NCBI GenBank assembly: GCA_964461835.1
Contig: CAYWVO010000003.1
Span: 1-64,000 of the forward strand
Origin: CAYWVO01 sp964461835
Lineage (GTDB): Bacteria > Zixibacteria > MSB-5A5 > WJJR01 > JAJRUJ01
Direction of reading: 5' to 3'
Length of the DNA: 64,000 bases
The translations under genes were made by a program, and so were the position numbers. Under the pieces are notes generated by a model, which worked only from the letters and a program-made list of their open reading frames with translations, did no database searches and had not been told where the DNA came from. This document shows, piece after piece, positions 42,317 through 52,509 of the stretch; positions within the stretch are counted from its first letter, which is position 1, and the number at the start of each line of letters is the position of its first letter.

Positions 42317-42658
42317 ATGCTCATCTTGACACGGAAGTTGGGCGAAAGCATCACCATCGGTGATGATATCAAGGTAACGGTCCTCGGCATCTACGGCCGG
42401 CAGGTTCGCCTTGGTGTTGCCGCTCCGGCGAACATCATCGTACATCGCGAAGAAGTATATCTGAAAATTCAGGAAGAAAACCGCAAAGCGTCTCGGACAA
42501 TAAAGGAAGACCTTCTGTCACTTGCGCGGATGATCAAAGGGAAGGCGAAACTGCGTTCACAGGACGAGCCCTCCCAACCGGAAGTGCGGTATCGGGACAC
42601 CAAACGTTCGGGGCGCCAGCCGGGCAAAAGCAATCGATCGAAAAAACGTGATGGCTGA
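42317..42658 (+). CDS. csrA: Carbon storage/translational regulator CsrA with basic tail
   Basis: 113 residues. The core MLILTRKLGESITIGDDIKVTVLGIYGRQVRLGVAAPANIIVHREEVYLKIQEEN (about 1-56) is a complete CsrA fold with conserved L4, R6 and R44-type RNA contacts. Residues 57-113 are an unusual Lys/Arg-rich extension; typical CsrA has 60-75 residues. It binds GGA motifs in mRNA leaders and, in bacteria with FliW, represses flagellin until FliW is freed. It precedes flgL and fliW. Confidence 0.95.
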   Translation: MLILTRKLGESITIGDDIKVTVLGIYGRQVRLGVAAPANIIVHREEVYLKIQEENRKASRTIKEDLLSLARMIKGKAKLRSQDEPSQPEVRYRDTKRSGRQPGKSNRSKKRDG

Positions 42659-42712
42659 ACAGGATGATTGAGGGGCAGTTGACCTCGAACAAATGGTGGT
42701 AGAGGGCAACCG

Positions 42713-44629
42713 GTGCGCGTAACCAAACACATGATGATCGAGCGGGTGGCGCAGAATATTTCGCGCAATATTGCCCGCATCACCGATCTGCAATCCCAGC
42801 TTTCCTCCGGACGGCGCATCGAGCAACCGTCAGATGATCCAATTGGCACCGCCCGCGATTTATCGTTCCGGACCCAGTTGGCCGGGATCGAGCAGTTTCG
42901 CAGCAACATTCTGTTCGGCAAATCAACCCTGACCAGTACCGAACAGTCCGTGGCCTCAATGGTGGATTTCGTTCATTCGGCCAAAGAGATTGCCACTGCC
43001 CTGATTAATGACACCTATGATGCCACCGCCCGGCGCAGCGCGGCGCTGGAAGTGCGCTCCTTGTATGATCGGCTGCTCAATACGGCCAATACCAAAGTCG
43101 AAAACAAGTTTCTTTTTTCAGGTTACAAAACGCGTACCCCGGCCTTTCGCGGCACTTCCGCCGGGGTCGTCTATCAAGGAGACACCGGCCAGATTCGCTT
43201 GCAAATTGCCGCCGGTTCGTACTCTGAGACGAACATTGTTGGATCAGCATTCCTCTTAACACCCCTGTATACAATCGGCGCGGATGCCGATCTCAATCCC
43301 GCCGTGACCCGCAATCGGTTGCTGTCCGATCTTCATGGTGGCACCGGCATCGACCTCGGACCACCGGCCAACGGGCAGTTCGAAATTACCGATGAAAATG
43401 TGGGCACGACGGTGACCATAGATGTCTCAGGCGCAGTCGATGTTGGCGATGTGATCGACACGATCAACGCCGACTTGGTTGCCGGCGGAATCACGGACCT
43501 GACCGCCGTCGTATCTCCGGTAGGCAATGCCATCCGCCTGGAACCATCAGCGAATGGCGTAATTTCTGATACGACGTTATTGCAGGATTTGCACGATGGG
43601 CAAGGCATCGACCTTACCCAGGGCACGTTTCGTGTTACGGACCACGGCGGAATTGACATTGTCGTGGATCTGAACGGCCTCACCACAGTCGGCGACGTGC
43701 GGACGGCATTCAATAATGCGATGACTGCTGGTGGTGCAGCAGGGGTGCAAATGGAAATCAACCCCGGCTCAACCGGATTGCGCATTGTCGATCCGGTGGG
43801 GTACAGCCTGTATGTCGAGGAGATTTCTGGTGGATCGACGGCCAACGACTTGGGATTTTTGGGGTATATCGGTGTACAACTGGATGGAACCGATTTGAAT
43901 CCACAGCCAAATTATACGGTGTCTGATATCGGGGCGGGTGTTGTCGCCAGCGACCTGGGATTGGTCGGGTCATTTAACCACGATTTCGATGGCAGGGATC
44001 TCGATCCCACACTCACGCTGGCCACCCCGGTGACGGACCTGACTAACGGTCTCGGACTTGAATTAGGCACCTTGCGCATTGAACAGGGCGATGAAGTTCG
44101 CAGTGTTGATCTTTCGGGAGCGGTAATCATCGACGATATCATCAGCACCCTGAATTCACAGGGGCTGGATATGGTTGCCTCATTGAATGCAGCCAACACC
44201 GCTATTCAAATCGAGCCGACCGCGAACGATCGCTCGTTGATTATCAAAAACGATGATAACTCGCATACCGCTGAACGACTGGGGATCTATGGCTCGCCCG
44301 ATGTGTTCGGCAATATGCTGTTGCTGGCTGATGCCCTGGAAACCAATCAACGCGACCAGGCCGAACAGATTTTCGGCGTACTGGAGGGCGCCGGGAACCG
44401 GTTGCTGGAAACCCGTGCATCTGTCGGCGCAAAGTTGATTAATCTACAGACGACGGAAAGCCGGTTAACCGACCTGGAGTTGACGGTGACCCGCCAACTT
44501 TCAGAAATTGAAGACGCCGACGTGGTGGCGGTCACCACCAGGCTGGCCAACCAACAGAACACCTATCAGGCAGCATTAAATGCAGCGGCACGAATTCTGA
44601 CCCCGTCGCTGATTGATTTTATGCGGTAG
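42713..44629 (+). CDS. flgL: Enlarged hook-filament junction protein FlgL
   Basis: 638 residues; Salmonella FlgL has 317. The ends are FlgL-like: MRVTKHMMIERVAQNISRNIARITDLQSQLSSGRRIEQPSDDPIGTARDL and SVGAKLINLQTTESRLTDLELTVTRQLSEIEDADVVAVTTRLANQQNTYQAALNAAARIL. The middle contains three diverged repeats (about 204-277, 291-360, 441-505), each of the form DLhxGxGIDL, fxITD, tvxidlsg, vgDVxxxiN, resembling flagellin hook IN motifs. GTG start with AGAGGG upstream; MRVT is the normal FlgL N-terminus. Confidence 0.93.
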   Translation: MRVTKHMMIERVAQNISRNIARITDLQSQLSSGRRIEQPSDDPIGTARDLSFRTQLAGIEQFRSNILFGKSTLTSTEQSVASMVDFVHSAKEIATALINDTYDATARRSAALEVRSLYDRLLNTANTKVENKFLFSGYKTRTPAFRGTSAGVVYQGDTGQIRLQIAAGSYSETNIVGSAFLLTPLYTIGADADLNPAVTRNRLLSDLHGGTGIDLGPPANGQFEITDENVGTTVTIDVSGAVDVGDVIDTINADLVAGGITDLTAVVSPVGNAIRLEPSANGVISDTTLLQDLHDGQGIDLTQGTFRVTDHGGIDIVVDLNGLTTVGDVRTAFNNAMTAGGAAGVQMEINPGSTGLRIVDPVGYSLYVEEISGGSTANDLGFLGYIGVQLDGTDLNPQPNYTVSDIGAGVVASDLGLVGSFNHDFDGRDLDPTLTLATPVTDLTNGLGLELGTLRIEQGDEVRSVDLSGAVIIDDIISTLNSQGLDMVASLNAANTAIQIEPTANDRSLIIKNDDNSHTAERLGIYGSPDVFGNMLLLADALETNQRDQAEQIFGVLEGAGNRLLETRASVGAKLINLQTTESRLTDLELTVTRQLSEIEDADVVAVTTRLANQQNTYQAALNAAARILTPSLIDFMR

Positions 44630-44639
44630 GAGCATGACC

Positions 44640-45218
44640 GTGAGTACACAACAATCGGCACCGACCAGGACCGAAACCACGACCGAAAGCAACCAGTCTG
44701 ATTTAGCGACGGCGCGACGGATTCAGACGATCCGTTTTGGGGATGTGGATGTACCGTCCGAAGAAATCATGACCTTTCCCAAGGGGATCCTGGGGTTTGA
44801 ACAATATCGGGAATATGTGGTGATAGAATCACCGGACAGCGATCCGTTCAAGTGGCTCCAGTCGATGGATGAACCCGATTTGGCCTTTGTGGTGGTGAAC
44901 CCGCTGGTGTTTTTTCCGGATTACCACATTGATGTCGATCGTCAGGAATTGCAGGAGCTCAAAATCACTGCCACGGAAGCAGTCGAAGTATATGTCATCG
45001 TATCCGTGCCCGATGGCGATCTGACGCGCATGAGCGCGAACCTCCAGGGTCCACTGATTCTCAATGTGGAAAAACAACTCGCCAAACAGCTGGTGCTGGC
45101 AACCGGCGGCTATAAGATTGCTCATCGGCTGATTGACCAGTCTGCTGCGCAAGAGAGTGAATCCCAGAAACGCAAATCACCAGCGTCAGGCGAATCCCGC
45201 AAGCCGGGACGGCGCTAG
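44640..45218 (+). CDS. fliW: Flagellar assembly factor FliW
   Basis: About 192 residues. The FliW fold is complete: FGDVDVPSEEIMTFPKGILGFEQYREYVVIESPDSDPFKWLQSMDEPDLAFVVVNPLVFFPDYHIDV and LNVEKQLAKQLVLATGGYKIAHRLI. FliW binds either free flagellin or CsrA and so couples flagellin export to its translation. GTG 44640 is chosen because AGGAG ends 7 bases upstream; ATG 44634 would be too close. Disordered tails flank the core. Confidence 0.95.
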   Translation: MSTQQSAPTRTETTTESNQSDLATARRIQTIRFGDVDVPSEEIMTFPKGILGFEQYREYVVIESPDSDPFKWLQSMDEPDLAFVVVNPLVFFPDYHIDVDRQELQELKITATEAVEVYVIVSVPDGDLTRMSANLQGPLILNVEKQLAKQLVLATGGYKIAHRLIDQSAAQESESQKRKSPASGESRKPGRR

Positions 45219-45345
45219 AAACCATGAGTGGGACCATCGTGCGACCTGCTGGCAAGATTCCAAAAGCCGCGCCGTCCCCGCAAATTCTATGAACTCCTGG
45301 CCGCACAGCCGGAGAATCACGAGCAGAATCTAACGGATAATTACT

Positions 45346-47499
45346 ATGGCGAGCACGAGAAAAAGAAAGAAAAAGGCAGGACGGAGCCGCTTGGTCCGTA
45401 ATGCGGATAAGCCAACTCCACCACAACGGCAAGATACGCAAGCAGCCGACAAACAACGCAATAAGAGCAGCAGATCATCAGCGCACAACCGACCGGCCAT
45501 ATCGGTGTGCATGATTGTGAAGAACGAAGAAGAACTGCTGCCGAACTGCCTGAAAAGCATTGCACCGCTGGCGGATGAGCTGGTCATTGTTGATACCGGA
45601 TCAACCGACCGCACTGTCGAAATTGCCGAATCATTCAGAGCCAAGGTCTACCATTATGAGTGGCGGAATGATTTCTCGGCGGCGCGCAATGTGTCGATCG
45701 AGTACGGCACCGGTGACTGGATTTGCATAATTGACGCCGATGAAGAACTGTACGCCGAAGATCTGGAAACCCTGAGACAGACCCTCTATACGACCGATGC
45801 TGACGCGATCTCCGTTTCGGTGTACAATTATTCCCGGGACGAAGGATTGTACACCTCATTTCTCCCGTCGATTCGCATCTTCCGTCGGGAGACTGGCGGC
45901 CGGTATGAGGGTATCGTTCATAACTTACTGCGATTGCCGGACCATGCCAGAGTGTTGCGCCTTGGGGTACGTTTCCGTCATTACGGATACGGTCTGAGCC
46001 GGGAACGAATGGAGCGCAAGGTTGAACGTACCAAATCGATGTTGCTGCAACAACTCGAAGAAAACCCCGACTACGCGTTCGCCCATTTCAATCTGGCTCA
46101 AATTCTGCGCGGGGAAGAGGAAACACCTTCGGCGGATCAGATGGATCGCGTTATCTACCACGCCCGGCGGGCGGTTGACTTAGCCGGCCCCCATACTCCG
46201 GGACAGCGGCATATCCATTTGATGGCCAGTCATCAACTCGTTACGGCCTATTTTAATAAAGGTGACTTCACGAACGCTGAAAAATGGTGTTACCATGCGT
46301 TAGCTCTGATGCCGGAGTACCTCGATCCCATCTTGAGCCTGGGACACATTTATTCGTCAACGCGGCAACTCGATAAGGCCCGCACATATTACCATGAGTA
46401 TCTTAAACGGCAGCAGGCTTTCGACGAACATGGCGTCACCGAAGATGTGATCATTCTACATCTGCGCAGCCGCCACAATGCCTACTATGGGTTAGGCCTG
46501 ATTGCCCAGATGGAAGAAAAGTACGAGGAAGCCGTGCAGTGGTATGAAAAGTGTGTCGGGGAACGGGAGGACTATCTTGATGTCCAGTACCGTCTGGGAT
46601 TGATGCATTACCGGCTGGATCATCTGGATGCGGCCCTGTACTGCTGGGAACGACAGGCAGAAATTAATCCCAATGATGGCAAATGTGCTGTCTTTTTGGG
46701 CGAAGTGTTGCATCGCCTGGGACATCCGAACGACGCAGTGATGCATTTGCGGCGTGCGCTGGAATTGGGCCCGCAGCATGCGATCGCTTACTATCGTCTC
46801 GCGGTTATCGAATTTGAGCAAAATAACTTCACCATGGCGCGGGAATTCATCGATACTTTTCTTCGTATTGACCCCGCGTTCGCCGACGGCTATCGACTGC
46901 GCGGTGATATCGCTTACGCCGAGGAAAACTTCACTGAGGCAGCGGAGGACTATCTGCGATTTCTCCGGGAGCAGCCGGACGACAGTAGTGTCTTGACCAA
47001 CCTTGGAAATTGTCACTTCCGCCGGGAAAAATTCGCCGAGGCCGAAGAATCATATCGGCGGGCAGCCGCCCTCGACCCGAGCCATGGTGAAGCGCTGCGC
47101 AATTGGGGGCTGTCTTTGGCCCGGCTTGACCGGGTAGACGATGCCTGTGCGGCGTTGGAACGATATCTCGCCGACCACCCGGATGATGTGGAAGCAACCG
47201 GCTTCTTGGCGGATATTTATTGCCAGGTGGACGATCTCCCGTCCGCCATTCGGTGCTATGAAGCAGTGGTCGCTGCAGATGCTACCCGGCCGGAAATCTG
47301 GACTCGTTTAGGAGACTGTTACTCCAACCAGGGATACTTCGATGCGGCCCTGGTAGGATATCAAAAGGCGCTGGAGCTGAACCCGGAACACCAATTGACG
47401 CTCGACCGCCTCCGCACCCTGCGGGAGCACTTTGTTAAACAGAAGGAACTGAACGAAACTCGGGCCGTTGCCGACGGGTCCCTGACCATACCGGAATGA
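45346..47499 (+). CDS. GT2 glycosyltransferase with TPR domain
   Basis: 717 residues. After a basic disordered N-terminus, a GT-A domain (about 50-250): ISVCMIVKNEEELLPNCLKSIAPLADELVIVDTGSTDRTVEIA, with the metal/nucleotide-sugar motif DADEE. The remainder (about 250-700) is a long series of TPR repeats, as in protein O-glycosyltransferases that bind their target through TPRs. Its place after fliW suggests filament protein glycosylation. 127 bases separate it from fliW with no clear promoter. Confidence 0.9.
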   Translation: MASTRKRKKKAGRSRLVRNADKPTPPQRQDTQAADKQRNKSSRSSAHNRPAISVCMIVKNEEELLPNCLKSIAPLADELVIVDTGSTDRTVEIAESFRAKVYHYEWRNDFSAARNVSIEYGTGDWICIIDADEELYAEDLETLRQTLYTTDADAISVSVYNYSRDEGLYTSFLPSIRIFRRETGGRYEGIVHNLLRLPDHARVLRLGVRFRHYGYGLSRERMERKVERTKSMLLQQLEENPDYAFAHFNLAQILRGEEETPSADQMDRVIYHARRAVDLAGPHTPGQRHIHLMASHQLVTAYFNKGDFTNAEKWCYHALALMPEYLDPILSLGHIYSSTRQLDKARTYYHEYLKRQQAFDEHGVTEDVIILHLRSRHNAYYGLGLIAQMEEKYEEAVQWYEKCVGEREDYLDVQYRLGLMHYRLDHLDAALYCWERQAEINPNDGKCAVFLGEVLHRLGHPNDAVMHLRRALELGPQHAIAYYRLAVIEFEQNNFTMAREFIDTFLRIDPAFADGYRLRGDIAYAEENFTEAAEDYLRFLREQPDDSSVLTNLGNCHFRREKFAEAEESYRRAAALDPSHGEALRNWGLSLARLDRVDDACAALERYLADHPDDVEATGFLADIYCQVDDLPSAIRCYEAVVAADATRPEIWTRLGDCYSNQGYFDAALVGYQKALELNPEHQLTLDRLRTLREHFVKQKELNETRAVADGSLTIPE

Positions 47500-47536
47500 A
47501 CATTTCCTCCAGTTCTACGCAACTCCAGAATTTGGT

Positions 47537-50500
47537 CTAGGCCGGTATACCGATCCCCGGTCGTGATCGCGAAGCCTGGGCAGCCCTCTTGGTTGTTTGG
47601 GGTGAGACGATCCGACTGGCCAGTTGTTCGAACAGTCTCGCCGCGACAGTGCAGTCCTGGCGGTCGACCGCTGCACAAAACGCCGCACGATTTACGTAAG
47701 TACCCTCTGGACCTGCCGGCGTAGGATCCTCTCCACTGAAGCATTCTTCAATCCGGGCAAAACAACGACGGTGATCACCGTTTTCACAGGCAAATGCGCG
47801 CGCTTGTTTTTTTAAGGAATCAATATCCGGGCCGCCGGATAAAACCTGGCGCAGTGCGCGGGCAATCGCCGCAGAACTCCGGGTGGGAACTAAAAGCCCG
47901 TTCTCCCCATTGGTGATCCATTCGCTGAGGCTGGGAATATCAGAGGCGATCACCGGCGTGCCGACAGCGCAGGATTCGAACAAGGTGCAGGGGGTGCCGT
48001 CCGTATCACGGACCGACACCGTTGCCTCGGCCAGTTCATACAACGCCGGCATCGCTTCGTAGGGGAGGTCATGTACGATCCGCACGTGCCGCCATAAACC
48101 AAGGTCCGAGATTTTCTTCCGGATGAGGGCCATGAATTCGGATTGGGTTTCAAATGTCGTTAAATATGTCTTAAGGACTAACACTGTCTCGGGGTGCTCT
48201 TGGTGGATTTCGGCAAACGCATCAATGATGAATTGAATATTCGCTCCCGACTTGATTTGCCGGGGGCTGAGGATTACCCGGGCCTCATCCGGTATCAGCA
48301 GCTGGCGACGCAGGGTTGTGGTATCGACTCCGGGTTTGAACTGGTTGGTATCAATGCCGAACGGGACGAGATGAACCGGTCGTTGCCCGTCAATTAGTGA
48401 TTCAGTCGCTGCGGCCAGCGCTTGTGAGTCCGCGGTCAGGAAGTGCGCCTGTTTCGCACTCCAGCGGGTGAATTCTCGGACGTGTGGATTATCATCAGAA
48501 AGCAAAAAGACATCCGAGCCCCAGGCGGTGAGCGCCAGGGGGACGTCGTGCGCGGCCAGTGCCGACCACCAGCCCCAACCGGCCAGAAAGTGGCCGTGAA
48601 CCCAGTCGGGTTGTATGGCCGTGATAACCTCACGCAACCGGGCGGCGCGGGCGAACAGTTGCCGTTGAGCGTTGCCCTCAGGATACCGCACGGGATCGGC
48701 CGCATGCTGAATAATATCCGCCAACCCCTCCCAATCAGTGCCTGCATCATAGAGGTGTACTTCGTGACCTTGTTCGCGGAAGTACCGGCAGAATCTCCGT
48801 GTATGCACGGAGCGCCGATCAGATACAACCAGTAGCCGCTGACCGGAACGCTTTGGGCTTACTCGTGCCTCTACGGCCTCCCGCGAGACATCCACCCGAT
48901 AGAGGTGCGCGCCGGGCTGCTTTTCGCTGTTGGGCACGTCCAGTTCAACCGCCTCGTAACCCATTTCCGCCAAGAGTGCCGGGTAGTCGTGAGCAAAATA
49001 GTAAAACTGTTCATGTTCTTTGTAGGCGGTCTCCCCGAGGTATAGTGTCTTGCGCGCTACTCGCACCATCTCGGCCAACACGCCACGGATTTCCTCATGA
49101 GGAACATGAATCAACGTCACATGAGTGAAAATGGTGTCGATACTGTCGTCCGGAAGTGGAATTGTTTTTCCGTCGGACTCAACCAATCCGATCGGCGTGT
49201 TACCCAAAAGATACTTGTATGCATCCAGTAACACCGTGCGAGAAATGTCGAGGCCAATTAACTTCGCCGCCGGTAGCGCCCGGTGAGCCTCCCGGGTCAG
49301 CAGACCATAGCCGCAGCCATAGTCCAGCACACTATCGGATTTATCTTCTCGGAGTGCTTGGATCATGCGAGCGGGCACCGGCATCTCATCCAGCGGCTTC
49401 GTCGGATATTGCTGTTGATATACCTTACCCCGCTCAGTCCAGTATGTTTTCAACAGGTCGGGTGCTTTCAGATCCAGGGATTTCATCTCCCGTTTCTTGA
49501 AGATACAACCAAACCGCCATGGCCAATCAGGATACCGGCGATCCAGCGGCGGGAGCGCGAATGAGCGAATTCCATAACAACCGCGACGGTGCCGCCACCC
49601 GTTATGCACGTCCTCAAACCGTTCCCGGACCGGTTCCAATTCGCGATGTCCAGGCATTGTGGCATGCCGCGCGGGAAAGAACCCGCCCAGGAAGAGATAC
49701 CCTTCATCCCGAATTGCATCCCTAAGGGCGGTAAGGATCTGCTGTGCGGTCTTCTCATTCATCTGGTGCCAGATTGTGGTCGCGAATAGGATATCGGGTT
49801 TACGCGGTAAGCTGACTCCCGCTTGAGTGATATCCAGAGATAAGACTTCGATGCGTTCAACAACTTCAGCATTGAGCCGGTAATGCCCTGATTCCTCTCT
49901 GGTGAAGTATTCATGCAAAAGAGGCCGCGGGAACGATGACCGGCCGGTGTTGCACAAGTCGGTTTCGTTATATCGCAGGTGCGATAGTTCAACCGTATCC
50001 GGCGTAGTTGGTCGATAACACCGGATTGCCAGGCGGGAACGCGGAATACCGCGACGCAAGGTCTCCAAGGCCAGGGTGACCGCGTCGCCGGCCTGGGGAG
50101 AATCAAACACCGCAATTTCAATGCATTCTTCTCCAGCAGCCCACAGCTTGGGCAGGAGCACTTCAAACAACACGTCAAGCTGTGCCTGATTTGGGTAGAG
50201 GATTTCGGTGAGCTCGGGTATACTCCTTGGGCCGTTTGGATCCGTCAAATTAACTTCGCCCATCGCCGCCAGTTTCATCAAATTTGATCCGGCGGCATAA
50301 TTGTGCGACTCATAGTTGAGCGCCTCCAGGAAGAATGTACTTGCACACTCGAAAAATGGCCGGGAGCCACCGCTGACCAGGTAAGCCTCGGCGTGTTGCA
50401 GAGCGATTTCACCGGCACGACAGGCATAGGCGGCTTTTCGGGCATTCCCGCTCAGATTGCGGCCGATTTCTTTTCCGAGAAGTACTTCACCGCCATGGCG

Positions 50501-52474
50501 TTCCCACATCTGCTGCCAGACTTTGGCGATGGTCTGATTGCGGCGCAGCCATTTGCCGCTGTTACCGGCCATGAAATTGCGGTAATAGTACAGTGGTTCA
50601 TGAACTCCCTTGAATCCGCGGGCGACAGTTGCCAGTCGCGCAGCATATTCAAAATCTTCCGCTACCTCCAGCGATTCATCATAACCATTCATTCGTTCGC
50701 AGATTTCCCGCCGTTCCATCAGCGAACCGCCCGGAATGCGTCCTCGGCCCCCCTGAAACATCTCGGCCAAAAGCTGTTCGGGCGCCGCGTAATCAGGATA
50801 CTCCCAGCGTTCGTCCTGAGGATTGCCGTGTGCGTCAACGAGGGTGTAATGGCAATAGCCGACATCAATTTCGGGATTCTCCTGGAAGAGTCGTACCTGC
50901 TTCTCGACCAATTGCGGGGCAATCCAGTCATCGGCATCGAGGCACAGAATAAGGTCACCCCGCGCGTGCTTTTTGGCATGTGTCCGCGCCCGCGCAATTC
51001 CGCCGTGCGCTATCGTATGAAGCACAATCCGGTCATCGGTAAACGCCTTCACGCGTGCGACTGTGTCGTCGGTCGATCCATCATCCACGACCAGTATTTC
51101 CAGATTTCGATACGTTTGGTTCAGCGCGCTGCGCAATGCGTCTTCGATATATCGCTCGGCGTTGTACGCGCAGATATACACGGTCACCAGTGGGTTTTCC
51201 GGTAGAGGAGAGGGGGCGTAATCTCCCGCATTGGCAACGGAAACGCTGCCGGCTGGGGAAGCGTGTTTAGCCAACAGGGTGGCCAACCCCGCTGCCGGGG
51301 GTTGCAATTGCTCGCAAAAATCATCCGGTCCCGGCAAATCAAATCGCCGTGTTGAGGCACCCTGAAGCAGGGTATGCAGTTGATCTGTATGCTTCGTTGC
51401 CTCCCGCGCCCGCCGGTTTGCCGCGTCAAAAACTGTCTGTGCGCAATGATCCCAGCGAGTATACAAGCGCTGGACATTGCGCAAAACTTGTTGCATTCGC
51501 AGTCGATGGACATCCAGGGCATAATTGCCCAGCCGCAGTTGTCGTGCAAGACCCGCCATCATTTCATTACCAACAAGAGGTAACGATGGTATACCATGAA
51601 GAGCCGCAGCGACCAAAAATCGCGGGCTGTCTGTCATGACCAGGTCCAATCCCGCAAACCGAGCGGTCAGTTCCTGAAAACCATTTAATTCTGCCTGCCC
51701 GACGATTTCAGCCATGGTTGATCCGGAAGCGAATCCCTGTGCGCCCCTCAGCCCTGCGTCGGTATCATCAACAAAGACGACCGGAGCCTCAGGCAGCCGT
51801 CGGCTGAGATGTTCTATCGCAGAGATTAGTTCCTGCTCCACCGACGGCGAATTGTTCGTCAATGCTTGGGTTAGGTGTATGCCGACGCGTGGTGTGCCGG
51901 GTCGGGCGATACGGGTTGCCGGCAGGGCGAAAGCGAAGTCGGTAGCGGTCTGAACATTATTGATAATTCCACCGCCGGCCAGGGCCATGGCGGCCTCAGA
52001 ACGTCCTGCTGTGACCAGATCAACCCGACTCAGGAGGTCCGATAACGTCGTGGGAATGGAGGTACGAGTGGAGTCCATAACATCGAATCCCAGGACGGCC
52101 GTCGGAACGCCGGCGAGGATGGCGCACAAGAGAGGGTCGGTCAGCCGATTTACCACTTTCTCGTCTGATAACCACGCTGCTCCAACTTCAGTACCCAGTG
52201 CAAGGACTGCAGTTGATCGACGCACTGCATCGACCAGATCCCCCTGCGAGGCGGAGAGCCCACGACACGATGAAGAAAACCCAACGCATTGGTCAGCCGG
52301 CATTCCCCAGATCCGAATATCGTGCTTTTGTAAGGAGGTATGATTCTCGAGGAGTCGACAAAATCCCGTGTGAGATAACAGCGTATCGATACAGCCCGCC
52401 GGCAGGGCTGAGGTGACGATCAGCGATGGGGTGGTGCCGGATTGTTCGGACGAGTGCCCGGATGCAGCAGTCAT
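47537..52474 (-). CDS. 1645-residue multidomain glycosyl/methyl-transferase
   Basis: Five modules can be traced. (1) 15-350: CsaB/polysaccharide pyruvyl transferase-like fold, with AGLDLVMTDSPRFLVAAALHGIPSLPL near its end. (2) 428-640: GT2 domain (TVYICAYNAERYIEDAL, VVDDGSTDD, LDADD). (3) 755-935: CheR-like methyltransferase (LYPNQAQLDVLFEVLLPKL, YRLNAEVVERIEVLSLDI, GYLFLGGFF), but the SAM loop AGCSTGEEP is replaced by FDSPQAGDA. (4) 1002-1200: class I methyltransferase with intact VLDYGCGYG (1049-1057). (5) 1212-1580: GT4 domain with TPCTLFESCAVGTPVIASDIPSLSEWI. Last gene of the cysC operon; probably builds or decorates a filament glycan. Confidence 0.85.
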   Translation of the reverse strand: MTAASGHSSEQSGTTPSLIVTSALPAGCIDTLLSHTGFCRLLENHTSLQKHDIRIWGMPADQCVGFSSSCRGLSASQGDLVDAVRRSTAVLALGTEVGAAWLSDEKVVNRLTDPLLCAILAGVPTAVLGFDVMDSTRTSIPTTLSDLLSRVDLVTAGRSEAAMALAGGGIINNVQTATDFAFALPATRIARPGTPRVGIHLTQALTNNSPSVEQELISAIEHLSRRLPEAPVVFVDDTDAGLRGAQGFASGSTMAEIVGQAELNGFQELTARFAGLDLVMTDSPRFLVAAALHGIPSLPLVGNEMMAGLARQLRLGNYALDVHRLRMQQVLRNVQRLYTRWDHCAQTVFDAANRRAREATKHTDQLHTLLQGASTRRFDLPGPDDFCEQLQPPAAGLATLLAKHASPAGSVSVANAGDYAPSPLPENPLVTVYICAYNAERYIEDALRSALNQTYRNLEILVVDDGSTDDTVARVKAFTDDRIVLHTIAHGGIARARTHAKKHARGDLILCLDADDWIAPQLVEKQVRLFQENPEIDVGYCHYTLVDAHGNPQDERWEYPDYAAPEQLLAEMFQGGRGRIPGGSLMERREICERMNGYDESLEVAEDFEYAARLATVARGFKGVHEPLYYYRNFMAGNSGKWLRRNQTIAKVWQQMWERHGGEVLLGKEIGRNLSGNARKAAYACRAGEIALQHAEAYLVSGGSRPFFECASTFFLEALNYESHNYAAGSNLMKLAAMGEVNLTDPNGPRSIPELTEILYPNQAQLDVLFEVLLPKLWAAGEECIEIAVFDSPQAGDAVTLALETLRRGIPRSRLAIRCYRPTTPDTVELSHLRYNETDLCNTGRSSFPRPLLHEYFTREESGHYRLNAEVVERIEVLSLDITQAGVSLPRKPDILFATTIWHQMNEKTAQQILTALRDAIRDEGYLFLGGFFPARHATMPGHRELEPVRERFEDVHNGWRHRRGCYGIRSFALPPLDRRYPDWPWRFGCIFKKREMKSLDLKAPDLLKTYWTERGKVYQQQYPTKPLDEMPVPARMIQALREDKSDSVLDYGCGYGLLTREAHRALPAAKLIGLDISRTVLLDAYKYLLGNTPIGLVESDGKTIPLPDDSIDTIFTHVTLIHVPHEEIRGVLAEMVRVARKTLYLGETAYKEHEQFYYFAHDYPALLAEMGYEAVELDVPNSEKQPGAHLYRVDVSREAVEARVSPKRSGQRLLVVSDRRSVHTRRFCRYFREQGHEVHLYDAGTDWEGLADIIQHAADPVRYPEGNAQRQLFARAARLREVITAIQPDWVHGHFLAGWGWWSALAAHDVPLALTAWGSDVFLLSDDNPHVREFTRWSAKQAHFLTADSQALAAATESLIDGQRPVHLVPFGIDTNQFKPGVDTTTLRRQLLIPDEARVILSPRQIKSGANIQFIIDAFAEIHQEHPETVLVLKTYLTTFETQSEFMALIRKKISDLGLWRHVRIVHDLPYEAMPALYELAEATVSVRDTDGTPCTLFESCAVGTPVIASDIPSLSEWITNGENGLLVPTRSSAAIARALRQVLSGGPDIDSLKKQARAFACENGDHRRCFARIEECFSGEDPTPAGPEGTYVNRAAFCAAVDRQDCTVAARLFEQLASRIVSPQTTKRAAQASRSRPGIGIPA

Positions 52475-52509
52475 GGATAGACCCCCTGTTAGTACTCTCC
52501 CGAAAGACC

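Noticed and set aside
45331..45338. ACGGATAA before the GT2-TPR gene as a sigma-28 -10
   Set aside because: No -35 match at the required distance and it lies only 7 bases before the start codon.
50303..51205. 300-codon plus-strand frame inside the multidomain transferase gene
   Set aside because: It lies antisense to the GT2 domain, which has clear motifs; no homology or promoter seen.
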